Shown here in pieces: positions 1 to 5,964 of a stretch of DNA of 6,123 nt (within the stretch, counting starts at the first letter, position 1; every line of letters begins with the position of its first letter). Under the pieces are notes generated by a model, which worked only from the letters and a program-made list of their open reading frames with translations, was not told the DNA's origin and made no database searches. A program made the translations under genes and the position numbers. Origin of the DNA: Oscillospiraceae bacterium. GTDB lineage: Bacteria > Bacillota > Clostridia > Oscillospirales > UBA929. The stretch is taken from positions 1-6,123 of the forward strand of contig WRLW01000097.1 in assembly GCA_009777435.1 (NCBI GenBank), written 5' to 3'.

Positions 1-987
1 ATAGACCGAATGGGGGCCGGGAAACCTCCGGGAGATATCTAACAGCGTTTCGGCGTAGGGCGCGGGATCCTCCCTGCCCTCAAACCTCATAACGGCCAGC
101 CTGTCCTGAAGGCGCGCGAAGTCGTTTATGGACGTAAAGACCAAGCCGTGCGACGACGTTTCATGCAGCAGAATCTTGTTTCCGGCCCGCAGGCTGTAAT
201 GCGCCACGGCCGCCGCGCACTCGCACGCCAGATCGGCAAGATACAGCGCGTCCTCCCCGGACGCGCCGCCAAGGAAGGTATCTATGGATATCAGCACCGA
301 ACCCTCGTTGGGCATATCATAAGTCTTTACATATATGCCGCGCCGCTTCGCGGAGGCCGCGCGGTGAACTCTTTTTAGGGCGTCGCCCGGACGGTATTTC
401 CTCAGCGCGGAGTATGATTCGCCCGATTCGGCGCCGAGCGCGCCGGCCCAGTCCTTCGCGTCCTTGCGGCGCGCCGGCAGGACGGGCAGCTCGGTCAGTC
501 TTGGAAAAACCTTCAGCTCCGGGCGGCGGTAATACGGCAGCGCGTCCATGCGGAACACCGTCTTTACTAACCCGAAGCTGTCGTTGACCTCAAGCTCGGT
601 CATGCCCACCCTGAACACGCCACGGTACGGGCAGACCAGCGGCACCGTGAAGGATATATTCCCGCGCGGCATAAGGCTGAACCCCAGCGCGGCCGTTTTT
701 GAGAGGGCGGCCGTTCGCGCTTTCAGCCTTATCAGCGTAAACGGGTATGGCTTATCGTTATATATGGCCACCCGGAGCGACGTCTCGCCGCCCTTGACGG
801 CGGCGCCGTCGTCCAACTCCTGCACATACGAAAACGACATGATAGTCCAAATATTCAGCGCGAGGGCATATACGCAGACCACGGCCATCATTGCCAGAAG
901 CGCGAAAAGCTCGCGCCGGCCCGTCAGGCGCGCCGTGAGAAATAACGCGGCCATAACGGCGTACCAGCAGAGCTTCAGGCGTTTCAT
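1..987 (-). CDS. DUF58 domain membrane protein, partial (C-terminus beyond the left edge)
   Basis: The reading frame is open from ATG at 987 to the window edge: 329 codons, no stop. Residues about 8-20 and 27-50 are hydrophobic and probably form the two membrane segments usual for DUF58 proteins. A beta-rich region follows, with YRGVFRVG (121-128) and DSFGL (136-140), matching the family's RRGVY and DPFGL motifs. The DUF58 signature is YRPGDALKRVHRAASAKR (198-215); the family norm is close to YRPGDDLRRIHWKASAR, so the usual W-K pair after the histidine is R-A here. A VWA-like strand, VLISIDTF, lies at 231-238. The ATG overlaps the moxR stop as ATGA, so translation is probably coupled to moxR; no good Shine-Dalgarno of its own is visible. 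DUF58 proteins are the regular partners of MoxR ATPases, which are thought to act as chaperones on VWA-type clients. The family is clear; the client and cellular process are unknown. Confidence 0.9.
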   Translation of the reverse strand, partial: MKRLKLCWYAVMAALFLTARLTGRRELFALLAMMAVVCVYALALNIWTIMSFSYVQELDDGAAVKGGETSLRVAIYNDKPYPFTLIRLKARTAALSKTAALGFSLMPRGNISFTVPLVCPYRGVFRVGMTELEVNDSFGLVKTVFRMDALPYYRRPELKVFPRLTELPVLPARRKDAKDWAGALGAESGESYSALRKYRPGDALKRVHRAASAKRRGIYVKTYDMPNEGSVLISIDTFLGGASGEDALYLADLACECAAAVAHYSLRAGNKILLHETSSHGLVFTSINDFARLQDRLAVMRFEGREDPAPYAETLLDISRRFPGPHSVY

Positions 988-1967
988 GGCCCGGACACCG
1001 CCGGCACCGGCGCCATATGAAGCACCTCGGACAGGATGTCCTCCGAGGCGCGGTTCTGGGTATAGGCCTGCACCCGCAGTATAAGCCGGTGGCACAGCGC
1101 CGGCTTGGCCATCGCCTGCACGTCGTCGGGCAGCACATACTCCCTGCCCGACAGCAGCGCGCGGCCCATCGACGCTTTCATCAGCGCGACCGAGCCGCGC
1201 GGGCTGACCCCCAGCAAAACGTCCTTATGCGCCCGGGTGCGGCGCGCGATATCCACAATATACGACATGACCGGCCCGGAGCATATGACGTTTTCCAGCG
1301 CCGACTGTACCGCGAGTACGTCCCGCGCGCTTGCGGCGGGCTTCGGGGCGGGCTTATCCCCGCCGGTTCGGGTCATGCCGCCGCGCTTGTTCCTCTCAAG
1401 AATGGTCAGCTCGTCGCCGCGTTCGGGATATCCCATCGCTATCCGCAGCAGGAACCTGTCGAGCTGCGCCTCGGGCAGCGGGTAGGTGCCGGCCAGCTCG
1501 ACCGGGTTCTGCGTGGCGCATACCATAAACGGGCGCGGCAGAGGGCGCGTCTCGCCGTCCACGGTCACAACGCCCTCCTGCATGGCCTGGAGCAAGGCCG
1601 ACTGCGTTTTGGGGCTGGTGCGGTTCAGCTCGTCCGCAAGCAGGATATTGCTCATGACCGCGCCCTCGATAAACTGGCGTTCGCCCGTTACCGGATGGTA
1701 CATGGTAAAGCCGGTGACATCCGAGGGCAGCACGTCGGGCGTGAACTGCACGCGCCGGAACCCGCAGCTCACGGACGCCGCGAGCGACGCGGCCAGCGAC
1801 GTTTTGCCGACCCCGGGCACGTCCTCTATCAGCGCGTGACCGCCGCACAGCAGACATATAAGCAGCAGATCCACGGCGCCGCCCTTGCCGACTATCACGG
1901 TCTCAATATTTTTCTTTATATCCCCAATAATTTTCACGGCCGCTTTCCCGCCGGGAGAATTCTCCAT
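984..1967 (-). CDS. MoxR-family AAA+ ATPase
   Basis: A complete 327-residue AAA+ protein of normal MoxR length. Visible motifs are Walker A DVPGVGKT (49-56), Walker B NILLADELNR (107-116, with D112 and E113), sensor 1 CATQNP (150-155), an arginine-finger region EAQLDRF (167-173) and the sensor 2 region SPRG (257-260), so it should bind and hydrolyse ATP. MoxR proteins are cytoplasmic chaperone-like ATPases that mature or assemble VWA-containing complexes. The partner here is the DUF58 gene, whose start overlaps this stop by four bases. The frame extends upstream to 2024, but ATG 1967 is chosen because TGGAGGG sits five bases before it, the conserved domain starts soon after it, and the candidate promoter lies inside the longer version. 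The loop at about 193-215, rich in G, P and A, is a linker before the lid domain. The client cannot be told from sequence. Confidence 0.95.
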   Translation of the reverse strand: MENSPGGKAAVKIIGDIKKNIETVIVGKGGAVDLLLICLLCGGHALIEDVPGVGKTSLAASLAASVSCGFRRVQFTPDVLPSDVTGFTMYHPVTGERQFIEGAVMSNILLADELNRTSPKTQSALLQAMQEGVVTVDGETRPLPRPFMVCATQNPVELAGTYPLPEAQLDRFLLRIAMGYPERGDELTILERNKRGGMTRTGGDKPAPKPAASARDVLAVQSALENVICSGPVMSYIVDIARRTRAHKDVLLGVSPRGSVALMKASMGRALLSGREYVLPDDVQAMAKPALCHRLILRVQAYTQNRASEDILSEVLHMAPVPAVSGP

Positions 1968-1972
1968 ATTGA

Positions 1973-1979
1973 CCCTCCA
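1973..1979 (-). promoter_or_regulatory. Ribosome binding site of moxR
   Basis: TGGAGGG on the minus strand, five bases before ATG 1967. It decides the start of the MoxR ATPase against the longer open frame that begins at 2024. Confidence 0.8.
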
Positions 1980-1994
1980 AAAAGGCTTTATTGT

Positions 1995-2003
1995 ATCATA
2001 ACA
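1995..2003 (-). promoter_or_regulatory. Candidate extended -10 promoter of moxR-DUF58
   Basis: On the minus strand this reads TGT followed by TATGAT, an extended -10 (TGN plus five of six bases of TATAAT). Transcription would begin near 1988, giving a leader of about 20 bases that contains the TGGAGGG site. The -35 at normal spacing (TGGCAA, about 2021-2026) is poor, which fits an extended -10 promoter. Prediction by eye only. Confidence 0.45.
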
Positions 2004-2031
2004 TAATTTTCGAGTGATTGCCACAGACGCG

Positions 2032-2056
2032 CCGGCGCTTGCTTCGGCTGCGCCGG
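2032..2056. other. GC-rich hairpin between divergent promoters
   Basis: CCGGCGC (2032-2038) pairs perfectly with GCGCCGG (2050-2056). Inside, GC-TTCG-GC can form a small stem capped by a stable TTCG tetraloop. Read on the plus strand, an AT-rich stretch with a broken T run follows (TATTTTATAAATTATTTT), which is terminator-like, but no plus-strand gene lies upstream for it to end. It sits just upstream of the moxR promoter and about 50 bases upstream of the candidate -10 of the HDOD gene. It may be an insulator or a protein-binding palindrome; no function can be assigned. Confidence 0.4.
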
Positions 2057-2107
2057 GTATTTTATAAATTATTTTCTCTCTGTTATTTCTTTTAGCATTT
2101 CATACGA

Positions 2108-2113
2108 TATAAT
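2108..2113 (+). promoter_or_regulatory. Candidate -10 element of the EAL-HDOD gene
   Basis: A perfect TATAAT in an AT-rich stretch, with transcription expected near 2120 and a leader of about 40 bases to ATG 2163. No convincing -35 hexamer lies 16-18 bases upstream, and perfect TATAAT is easily found by chance in such AT-rich DNA, so confidence is low. Confidence 0.3.
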
Positions 2114-2162
2114 TTATATATACGCTTGTATTCATTTCGTGTACGGAAAGGCGGGCCGCCCC

Positions 2163-3422
2163 ATGAACGGTATAATGGCTGTTCCGATTCCCATATTCAG
2201 CGCGTCGAGAGAAGCGAAGGCCTATTATCTTTCGCTCCAGATCGGCAACGCGCTGCTTGGTGAGGCAACATCATATTCGCAGGATGTAAGCTTACACTCG
2301 CCGTTTATCGATCTGATAAACCGTATCGGTTTGGATCCCCTGACCGGCGGGAAACCGATTTTTATACCCGTAACCGACGTTGTGCTGACCTCCGGCCTTG
2401 AGCTGAATCCTTTGATAGACCGGGCTACGGTCGTTCTGATGCTTCAAAAAAGCAACGCGGCGTCCGACGCCAACCTGATGCGCCTGATGCGCCTTCGCGG
2501 GCAGGGCTTCAAGACGGCGTTCTACACCTACCCCTCGCTCGACGCCCTTGAGCCGTTTCTGCCGCATCTGGATTATATCTTCTGCGAGCATGACACGCAG
2601 GAGCTTATGCAGACCATACGCAAGGTACGCCTGAGCGGCTGCCGGGTAAAGGTTATCGCAAAGGGCATCGATCAGGCCAGCCTGTTTAACCGCGTCGCGT
2701 CCTTCGGCGCAGACCTTTTCGAGGGCGGCTTTTACAAGCTGCCCGCCATCAGCAAGGACAACCGCGTTTCGCCCTTGCAGGTCAACTATCTGCGGCTGCT
2801 GAATCAGGTGAATCAGGACGACTTCGATCTCGGCCAGTTCGCGAAGGTTGTACAGCGCGACCCGGCGCTGGCCATACGGTTTTTGAAAATGGTCAACACG
2901 ACGTATACCCAAACCACAAAGATCACCAGCCTCAAGCACGCGGCCGCCATGATAGGGCAAAACGAGATAAAGCGCTGGATAACCACGGCCGTCGCGTCCT
3001 CCCTCAGCCAGGAGAAGCCCGGCGAGATAACGCGCATATCGCTGCTGCGCGCGAAATTCTGCGAGAATTTGGCCGGTGTTTTTGAAATGGGCGTCCATAA
3101 GGAAAACCTGTTCCTTATGGGTCTTTTCTCGGTGCTTGACGCCATCCTCGACATGCCCATAGCCAAGGCGCTCGATATGGTTATGATACCCGACTCCGTG
3201 AGGGAAGCGCTGGTCGGCGAAGCGGGCGGCTTTGGTGAAATATTCAAATTTATCAAGCTCTACGAATACGCCGACTGGATAGAGGTGTCCAGAATAGCGC
3301 TGATAAAGAATATATCCGTTGAGGAATTCTTCAAAGCGTATTGCGACGCGCTGCTGTGGTATGACCGCCTGCTGAACGCGCAGGATATACACGACGACGA
3401 GTTAGACGCATTTGACGAATAG
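2163..3422 (+). CDS. Degenerate EAL domain - HDOD signalling protein
   Basis: A 419-residue cytoplasmic protein with two domains. Residues about 7-196 are related to EAL phosphodiesterases; VKVIAKGID (162-170) and FGADLFEGGFYKLPA (181-195) match the family's VIAEGVE and FQGYFFSKP elements. The signature glutamate is absent: the AYELLFR-like position reads AYYLSLQ (20-26), and the later VLEILE-like position reads VVLMLQ (90-95). It is therefore probably inactive on cyclic di-GMP. Residues about 200-400 are an HDOD domain, with SLKHAAAMIGQNEIKRW (256-272) and FLMGLFSVLDAILDMP (317-332), typical of EAL-HDOD (YuxH-like) proteins. HDOD domains lack HD-hydrolase catalytic residues and act in protein-protein signalling. 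The start is uncertain: GTG 2139 has no Shine-Dalgarno, ATG 2163 has AAAGG eleven bases upstream, and ATG 2175 also keeps the whole domain. It stands alone, divergent from moxR. Family certain; partner and process unknown. Confidence 0.88.
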   Translation: MNGIMAVPIPIFSASREAKAYYLSLQIGNALLGEATSYSQDVSLHSPFIDLINRIGLDPLTGGKPIFIPVTDVVLTSGLELNPLIDRATVVLMLQKSNAASDANLMRLMRLRGQGFKTAFYTYPSLDALEPFLPHLDYIFCEHDTQELMQTIRKVRLSGCRVKVIAKGIDQASLFNRVASFGADLFEGGFYKLPAISKDNRVSPLQVNYLRLLNQVNQDDFDLGQFAKVVQRDPALAIRFLKMVNTTYTQTTKITSLKHAAAMIGQNEIKRWITTAVASSLSQEKPGEITRISLLRAKFCENLAGVFEMGVHKENLFLMGLFSVLDAILDMPIAKALDMVMIPDSVREALVGEAGGFGEIFKFIKLYEYADWIEVSRIALIKNISVEEFFKAYCDALLWYDRLLNAQDIHDDELDAFDE

Positions 3423-3441
3423 GTAAAAATGGCCGCCGCCG

Positions 3442-4794
3442 CTAACTCAGGCTGAACGAAACGTCGTTGTCGGCCGGCGGCAGATCGTTCCACAGGCCGT
3501 CCAGCACATACTTCTGCATTTGGTAGACTATCCGGCCCCACAAGCCCAGCCTGCCGGCATCGAAGGCGGGGCGCGCCGCTGTATCGGCGTCGCCGTCGTA
3601 ATGCGCCGCGAACGCGTCGCCCACGGCGTCCGCGATATATTCGGCGTCCTTTTGCGACACCTTGTATTTATACAGCGTGTCCAGCGCCTCAAACATAACC
3701 GTCTGCTTTACGAAGGCTTTCGCGTTTTGGGCGAAATCCGTGCCCGGCCGCAGCTTGACGCCCAGCATATCGGAGGCGGCCGTAAACGTGTTGCCGCTTA
3801 TGCCGCAGTAGCGTATGGGGCAAGGGTATGTGAGCAGCGAGCCTGTCTCGGCGTCGTATATGAACTTATCGCCGAAATCCGAACGCACGACGCTCTGAGC
3901 GTGATAGTGGCCGGTAAAGACCATCCGCACGCCGTAGGACGCAAGGAATTCGCCGAAATACTTGTGATCCTCAACAATGTAGTTGGGGTGCAGCTTGGCC
4001 TGCCCTTCCCAATGCTCGACCGCGCCGTGGTGCATAAGCGCTATGACGGCCTTGTTTTGGGCGACGGAATCCTTCAATACGCCCGACATCCAATCCGCCA
4101 GCTCCTGGCTTACGCGGCCCGGGATCACCGAACCAACGCCGTCCGGGCTGTTTTCGTTATATCGGCAGGCGTCTATGGCGAGTATCCACAGGCCGGGCAC
4201 AGGCTCCGACACATAACTCAGGGAGTCGCCGTGGCGCGAAACGGCGTCGCCGTAACCCGCGCCGGCGTATATTTCGGCGAACTCCGCGGCGCTCACGTTT
4301 TCGACAGGGTACGCGCCGCCGCCTTCAAACCTGACGGCATTATGGTTGTTGACGTCGTGGTTGCCCGGCACGACGCATACCTTTATGCCGTTATCCGTCA
4401 GCACTTGGAGCTTTTGCGCCATACGCCGGTGGTTTATCAGCTCGCCGTCCTTGGTCAGGTCGCCCGATACCAGCACAAACCGCGCGTCCGACTCAAGCAG
4501 CCCGCTTATCGCGAAGTCGAGCAGCTCCTCGCTTTCGACCAGCAGCTTCCTGTCCGAATACAGCACTTCCTCAAAAGCCGCGCCCGACGTGCCGAGCGAC
4601 GCGTCGTAGAAGTGCAGATCGGACATGACCGCGAAGCTCACGTCGGGATACGACGGCGAGACCGCGCCGCCGTACATATCGTATTGTATCTTGGGCAAGC
4701 CGTTTATGTATCCTGAGATAAGAAAATATGCCGTGAAGCACACAACCGCCGCGAAAAGCGCCGCGGCTGTTATTTTCCAAATAGGCTTTTTCAT
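3442..4794 (-). CDS. Membrane-anchored calcineurin-like metallophosphoesterase
   Basis: A 450-residue protein. Residues 1-7 are basic (MKKPIWK) and about 8-28 are hydrophobic without a clear signal-peptidase or lipobox site, so it is likely an N-terminal anchor with the enzyme outside the membrane. The metal-binding motifs of the calcineurin-like family are present in order: SDLHF (58-62, D59 and H61), GDLTKDGE (111-118), GNHD (144-147), MHHG (254-257) and GHYHA (295-299). The enzyme should hydrolyse a phosphomonoester or phosphodiester using two metal ions. The layout recalls CpdA-type and secreted phosphodiesterases, but the substrate cannot be read from sequence. The region after about 330 is family-specific and of unknown role. 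AAGGAGGGG lies seven bases before ATG 4794 and settles the start. It appears to be a single-gene unit, converging on the HDOD gene with 19 bp between stop codons. Confidence 0.93.
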   Translation of the reverse strand: MKKPIWKITAAALFAAVVCFTAYFLISGYINGLPKIQYDMYGGAVSPSYPDVSFAVMSDLHFYDASLGTSGAAFEEVLYSDRKLLVESEELLDFAISGLLESDARFVLVSGDLTKDGELINHRRMAQKLQVLTDNGIKVCVVPGNHDVNNHNAVRFEGGGAYPVENVSAAEFAEIYAGAGYGDAVSRHGDSLSYVSEPVPGLWILAIDACRYNENSPDGVGSVIPGRVSQELADWMSGVLKDSVAQNKAVIALMHHGAVEHWEGQAKLHPNYIVEDHKYFGEFLASYGVRMVFTGHYHAQSVVRSDFGDKFIYDAETGSLLTYPCPIRYCGISGNTFTAASDMLGVKLRPGTDFAQNAKAFVKQTVMFEALDTLYKYKVSQKDAEYIADAVGDAFAAHYDGDADTAARPAFDAGRLGLWGRIVYQMQKYVLDGLWNDLPPADNDVSFSLS

Positions 4795-4830
4795 GGATGA
4801 TCCCCTCCTTATTCCCCTGTTCCCCCCGTC

Positions 4831-4859
4831 AGTTTATCACAGCACAGGCATGTACGCAA
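4831..4859 (-). promoter_or_regulatory. Candidate promoter of the metallophosphoesterase gene
   Basis: On the minus strand TTGCGT (4854-4859) is followed after exactly 17 bases by TAAACT (4831-4836), which is preceded by TGA and so also fits an extended -10. Transcription would begin near 4824, about 30 bases before the start codon. Each hexamer matches only three or four consensus bases, so this is tentative. Confidence 0.35.
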
Positions 4860-4873
4860 CACCAATATATGAC

Positions 4874-4893
4874 CGGGCGCGGGAACGCGCCCG
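4874..4893. other. Perfect GC-rich hairpin just outside the insertion sequence
   Basis: CGGGCGCG (4874-4881) and CGCGCCCG (4886-4893) form a perfect 8-bp stem around a GGAA tetraloop of the GNRA type. Neither strand has a T tract after it, so it is not an ordinary intrinsic terminator. It ends eight bases before the left inverted repeat of the ISAs1-family element and may have been part of the target or of the original upstream region of the phosphoesterase gene. Function unknown. Confidence 0.45.
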
Positions 4894-4901
4894 CCTTGGT
4901 G

Positions 4902-4919
4902 CGGCAGACGCATGAAAGG
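4902..4919 (+). repeat. Left terminal inverted repeat of the ISAs1-family element
   Basis: CGGCAGACGCATGAAAGG. It matches the reverse complement of 5965-5982 at 17 of 18 positions; the only difference is G at 4907 against A in the other end. Confidence 0.8.
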
Positions 4920-5121
4920 AAAATGCAAAGGTTGACATAAGGTGGTAGAATCAAAACAAGTGGTGATTTTAGCAATGAAAGAACATTTTGAAAGCATCAG
5001 CGACCCAAGGCAGACGTGGAAAGTGGAATACAACCTGCTGGAAATCATAGTGATGACAATCTGCGCGGTAATAAGCGGGTGCGAGTATTGGGAGGATATC
5101 GTAGACTTCTGTAGGGTTAAG

Positions 5122-5126
5122 CGAAG
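5122..5126. repeat. Target-site duplication, left copy (CGAAG)
   Basis: CGAAG directly abuts the TGTTAAGCG end of the nested element and is repeated exactly at 5352-5356 after the opposite end. Deleting the element with one copy restores the transposase frame, which confirms the duplication and its length of five. Confidence 0.85.
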
Positions 5127-5136
5127 TGTTAAGCGT

Positions 5137-5173
5137 GACATGGTTTACAAATTGTCTGGGGACATGGTTTACA
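5137..5173. repeat. Tandem-spaced direct repeats in the left end of the nested element
   Basis: GACATGGTTTACA occurs at 5137-5149 and again at 5161-5173. The right end carries one inverted copy of the motif core (GTGTAAACCAT, 5325-5335). Two sites on one end and one on the other suggest transposase-binding sites arranged asymmetrically, as in several families with multi-site ends. The binding role is inferred. Confidence 0.7.
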
Positions 5174-5190
5174 CTTTTTGCGTATCTCTT

Positions 5191-5249
5191 GTTATGTCTC
5201 AAGCCTTGGAAAGAGGCCGCAGGCCGACTGGAAAGGCTTGAGACATAAC
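5191..5249. repeat. Long perfect hairpin at the core of the nested element
   Basis: GTTATGTCTCAAGCCTT (5191-5207) is the exact reverse complement of 5233-5249. The 25-base apex holds a small inner stem, GGCC-GCA-GGCC (5215-5225). As RNA the stem could extend outward by two G-U pairs and a C-G pair. A weaker GGGTT/AACCC pairing (5250-5254 with 5269-5273) follows. No T tract follows on either strand, so it does not look like an intrinsic terminator. A structured-RNA role or a DNA cruciform role in transposition are both possible; the sequence alone does not decide. Confidence 0.85.
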
Positions 5250-5351
5250 GGGTTCGATCAGGAGGGGTAACCCTTCAACTCAAATTTTGAATCCCTTGTG
5301 CTGCAAGGAGTCCCTTTCAAAAAAGTGTAAACCATCTCCCCGCGCTTAACA

Positions 5352-5356
5352 CGAAG
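5352..5356. repeat. Target-site duplication, right copy (CGAAG)
   Basis: Second exact copy of CGAAG, immediately after the CGCTTAACA end. The interrupted transposase resumes in frame at 5357. Confidence 0.85.
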
Positions 5357-5964
5357 CTGGTTTCAAGAAAAACTTGGGTTGTCGCTGAAAAACGGGATTG
5401 CGTCCCATGATACGTTTCAACTGGAAGCGAGTTTTTTATCTTTAGTGCGAAGCGTGGTTCGGATAACAAAGGGTGAAATCGTCAGCATAGACGGAAAAAC
5501 CATATGCGGCAGCCGTGACGCGAAAGCACAGGCAATACATCTGGTAAGCGCTTGGTCAAATGCCAATCAAATAGAAACAGAGATTGATTGGTTAAACCAA
5601 AAGCCGGACTGGGCAGGGTTGAAAGCCATCGGCATGGTCAAGTCCGGCGTCTGGGAAAAGAACATTTTTCGTGAAGAAACCCGATATTTCATTACATCCC
5701 TAACCAACGCGGAGACATTTGCTAAAGCTGTCCGGGCGCATTGGGGAATTGAAAACAGTCTGCACTGGTGTTTGGATGTGGTGTTTCAAGAGGATGCTTG
5801 CCGGACACGCAAGGACAACTCGGCGGAAAACTTCTCCGTTATCCGTAAAATCGCCTTGAATATCCTTAAAAACTTCCCTGCGAAAATGAGTTTGCGGCGA
5901 AAACGCTTTAAGTGCGAGTATGACGCCGACTTCATGGCTGACGTGCTGCTTTCCGCCTTTTGAC

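Larger units (their letters stand above)
5127..5351. mobile_element. 225-bp non-autonomous (MITE-like) element inside the transposase gene
   Basis: The ends are perfect 9-bp inverted repeats, TGTTAAGCG (5127-5135) and CGCTTAACA (5343-5351), flanked by the direct repeat CGAAG. Longer subterminal inverted repeats lie inside: left 5158-5180 and right 5318-5341, both containing ATGGTTTACACTTTTT. On the left the 13-mer GACATGGTTTACA occurs twice (5137-5149 and 5161-5173), a 24-bp period. The centre is a long hairpin (5191-5249). I see no coding capacity, so it must have been moved by a transposase acting in trans. TG...CA tips, a 5-bp duplication and repeated subterminal binding-site-like motifs fit the IS21 family, but that assignment is inference and no parent element is in the window. 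What matters here is that it splits the transposase gene cleanly. Confidence 0.85.
4942..5963 (+). pseudogene. ISAs1-family transposase, disrupted by a nested insertion and an internal deletion
   Basis: The N-terminal part (4942-5126) encodes HFESISDPRQTWKVEYNLLE and a VISGCEYWEDIVDF segment, the conserved start of ISAs1 transposases. The frame then enters the nested element and stops at 5239-5241. The rest (5357-5963) continues with WFQEKLGLSLKNGIASHDTF, IVSIDGKT and HWGIENSLHWCLDVVF. Joining 5126 to 5357 gives one open frame of 263 codons, against roughly 370-380 in the family. The missing stretch lies near 5571-5583, where SAWSNANQI runs straight into TEIDWLNQK. The segment with the second catalytic aspartate (family ITIDAMGCQ and ALKGNQ blocks) is gone. 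The first aspartate (D107 of the joined protein) and the IEN glutamate (E194) remain. About ten residues may also be missing after HDTFQ. The start is probably GTG 4942, with AAAGG ten bases upstream; ATG 4975 is an alternative. The product is almost surely inactive. Confidence 0.88.

Noticed and set aside
548..1084. Plus-strand open frame opposite the DUF58 gene
   Set aside because: The minus strand carries the DUF58 signature in an uninterrupted frame; this one has no motif and crosses the gene junction.
1017..2006. Long plus-strand open frame opposite moxR (329 codons)
   Set aside because: It is a shadow of the GC-rich MoxR gene: composition dominated by R, A, H, G and Q, no family motifs, no ribosome site, and the opposite strand encodes a full AAA+ protein.
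2292..3392. Minus-strand open frame opposite the EAL-HDOD gene (366 codons)
   Set aside because: It shows no recognisable motif and lies entirely within a gene whose own translation matches EAL-HDOD proteins along its length.
3423..3480. Possible bidirectional terminator between the convergent HDOD and phosphoesterase genes
   Set aside because: GCCGCCG can pair with CGGCGGC at about 3475-3481, but the loop is about 40 bases, most of it is coding sequence, and there is no T tract.
3520..4716. Plus-strand open frame opposite the phosphoesterase (398 codons)
   Set aside because: It is antisense to a gene with all metallophosphoesterase motifs; its translation is low-complexity and rich in R, V, H and A.
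4932..4951. TTGACA with TAGAAT as a transposase promoter
   Set aside because: Both hexamers are good matches, but they are only eight bases apart, too close for a normal promoter, and no other -10 fits at 16-18 bases.
5191..5249. Integron attC site
   Set aside because: The inverted repeat is long and perfect, but the GTT/AAC core triplets are in the wrong orientation for attC and the usual unpaired extrahelical bases are not evident.
5250..5273. tRNA-like GGGTTCGATCA segment in the nested element
   Set aside because: Only the T-loop-like string is present; no acceptor, D or anticodon arms can be folded around it.
5116..5351. Alternative left boundary of the nested element at the first GTTAAGCG (5116)
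   Set aside because: That boundary gives no target duplication and would remove codons that fit the ISAs1 transposase; the 5127 boundary gives a 5-bp duplication and a restored frame.
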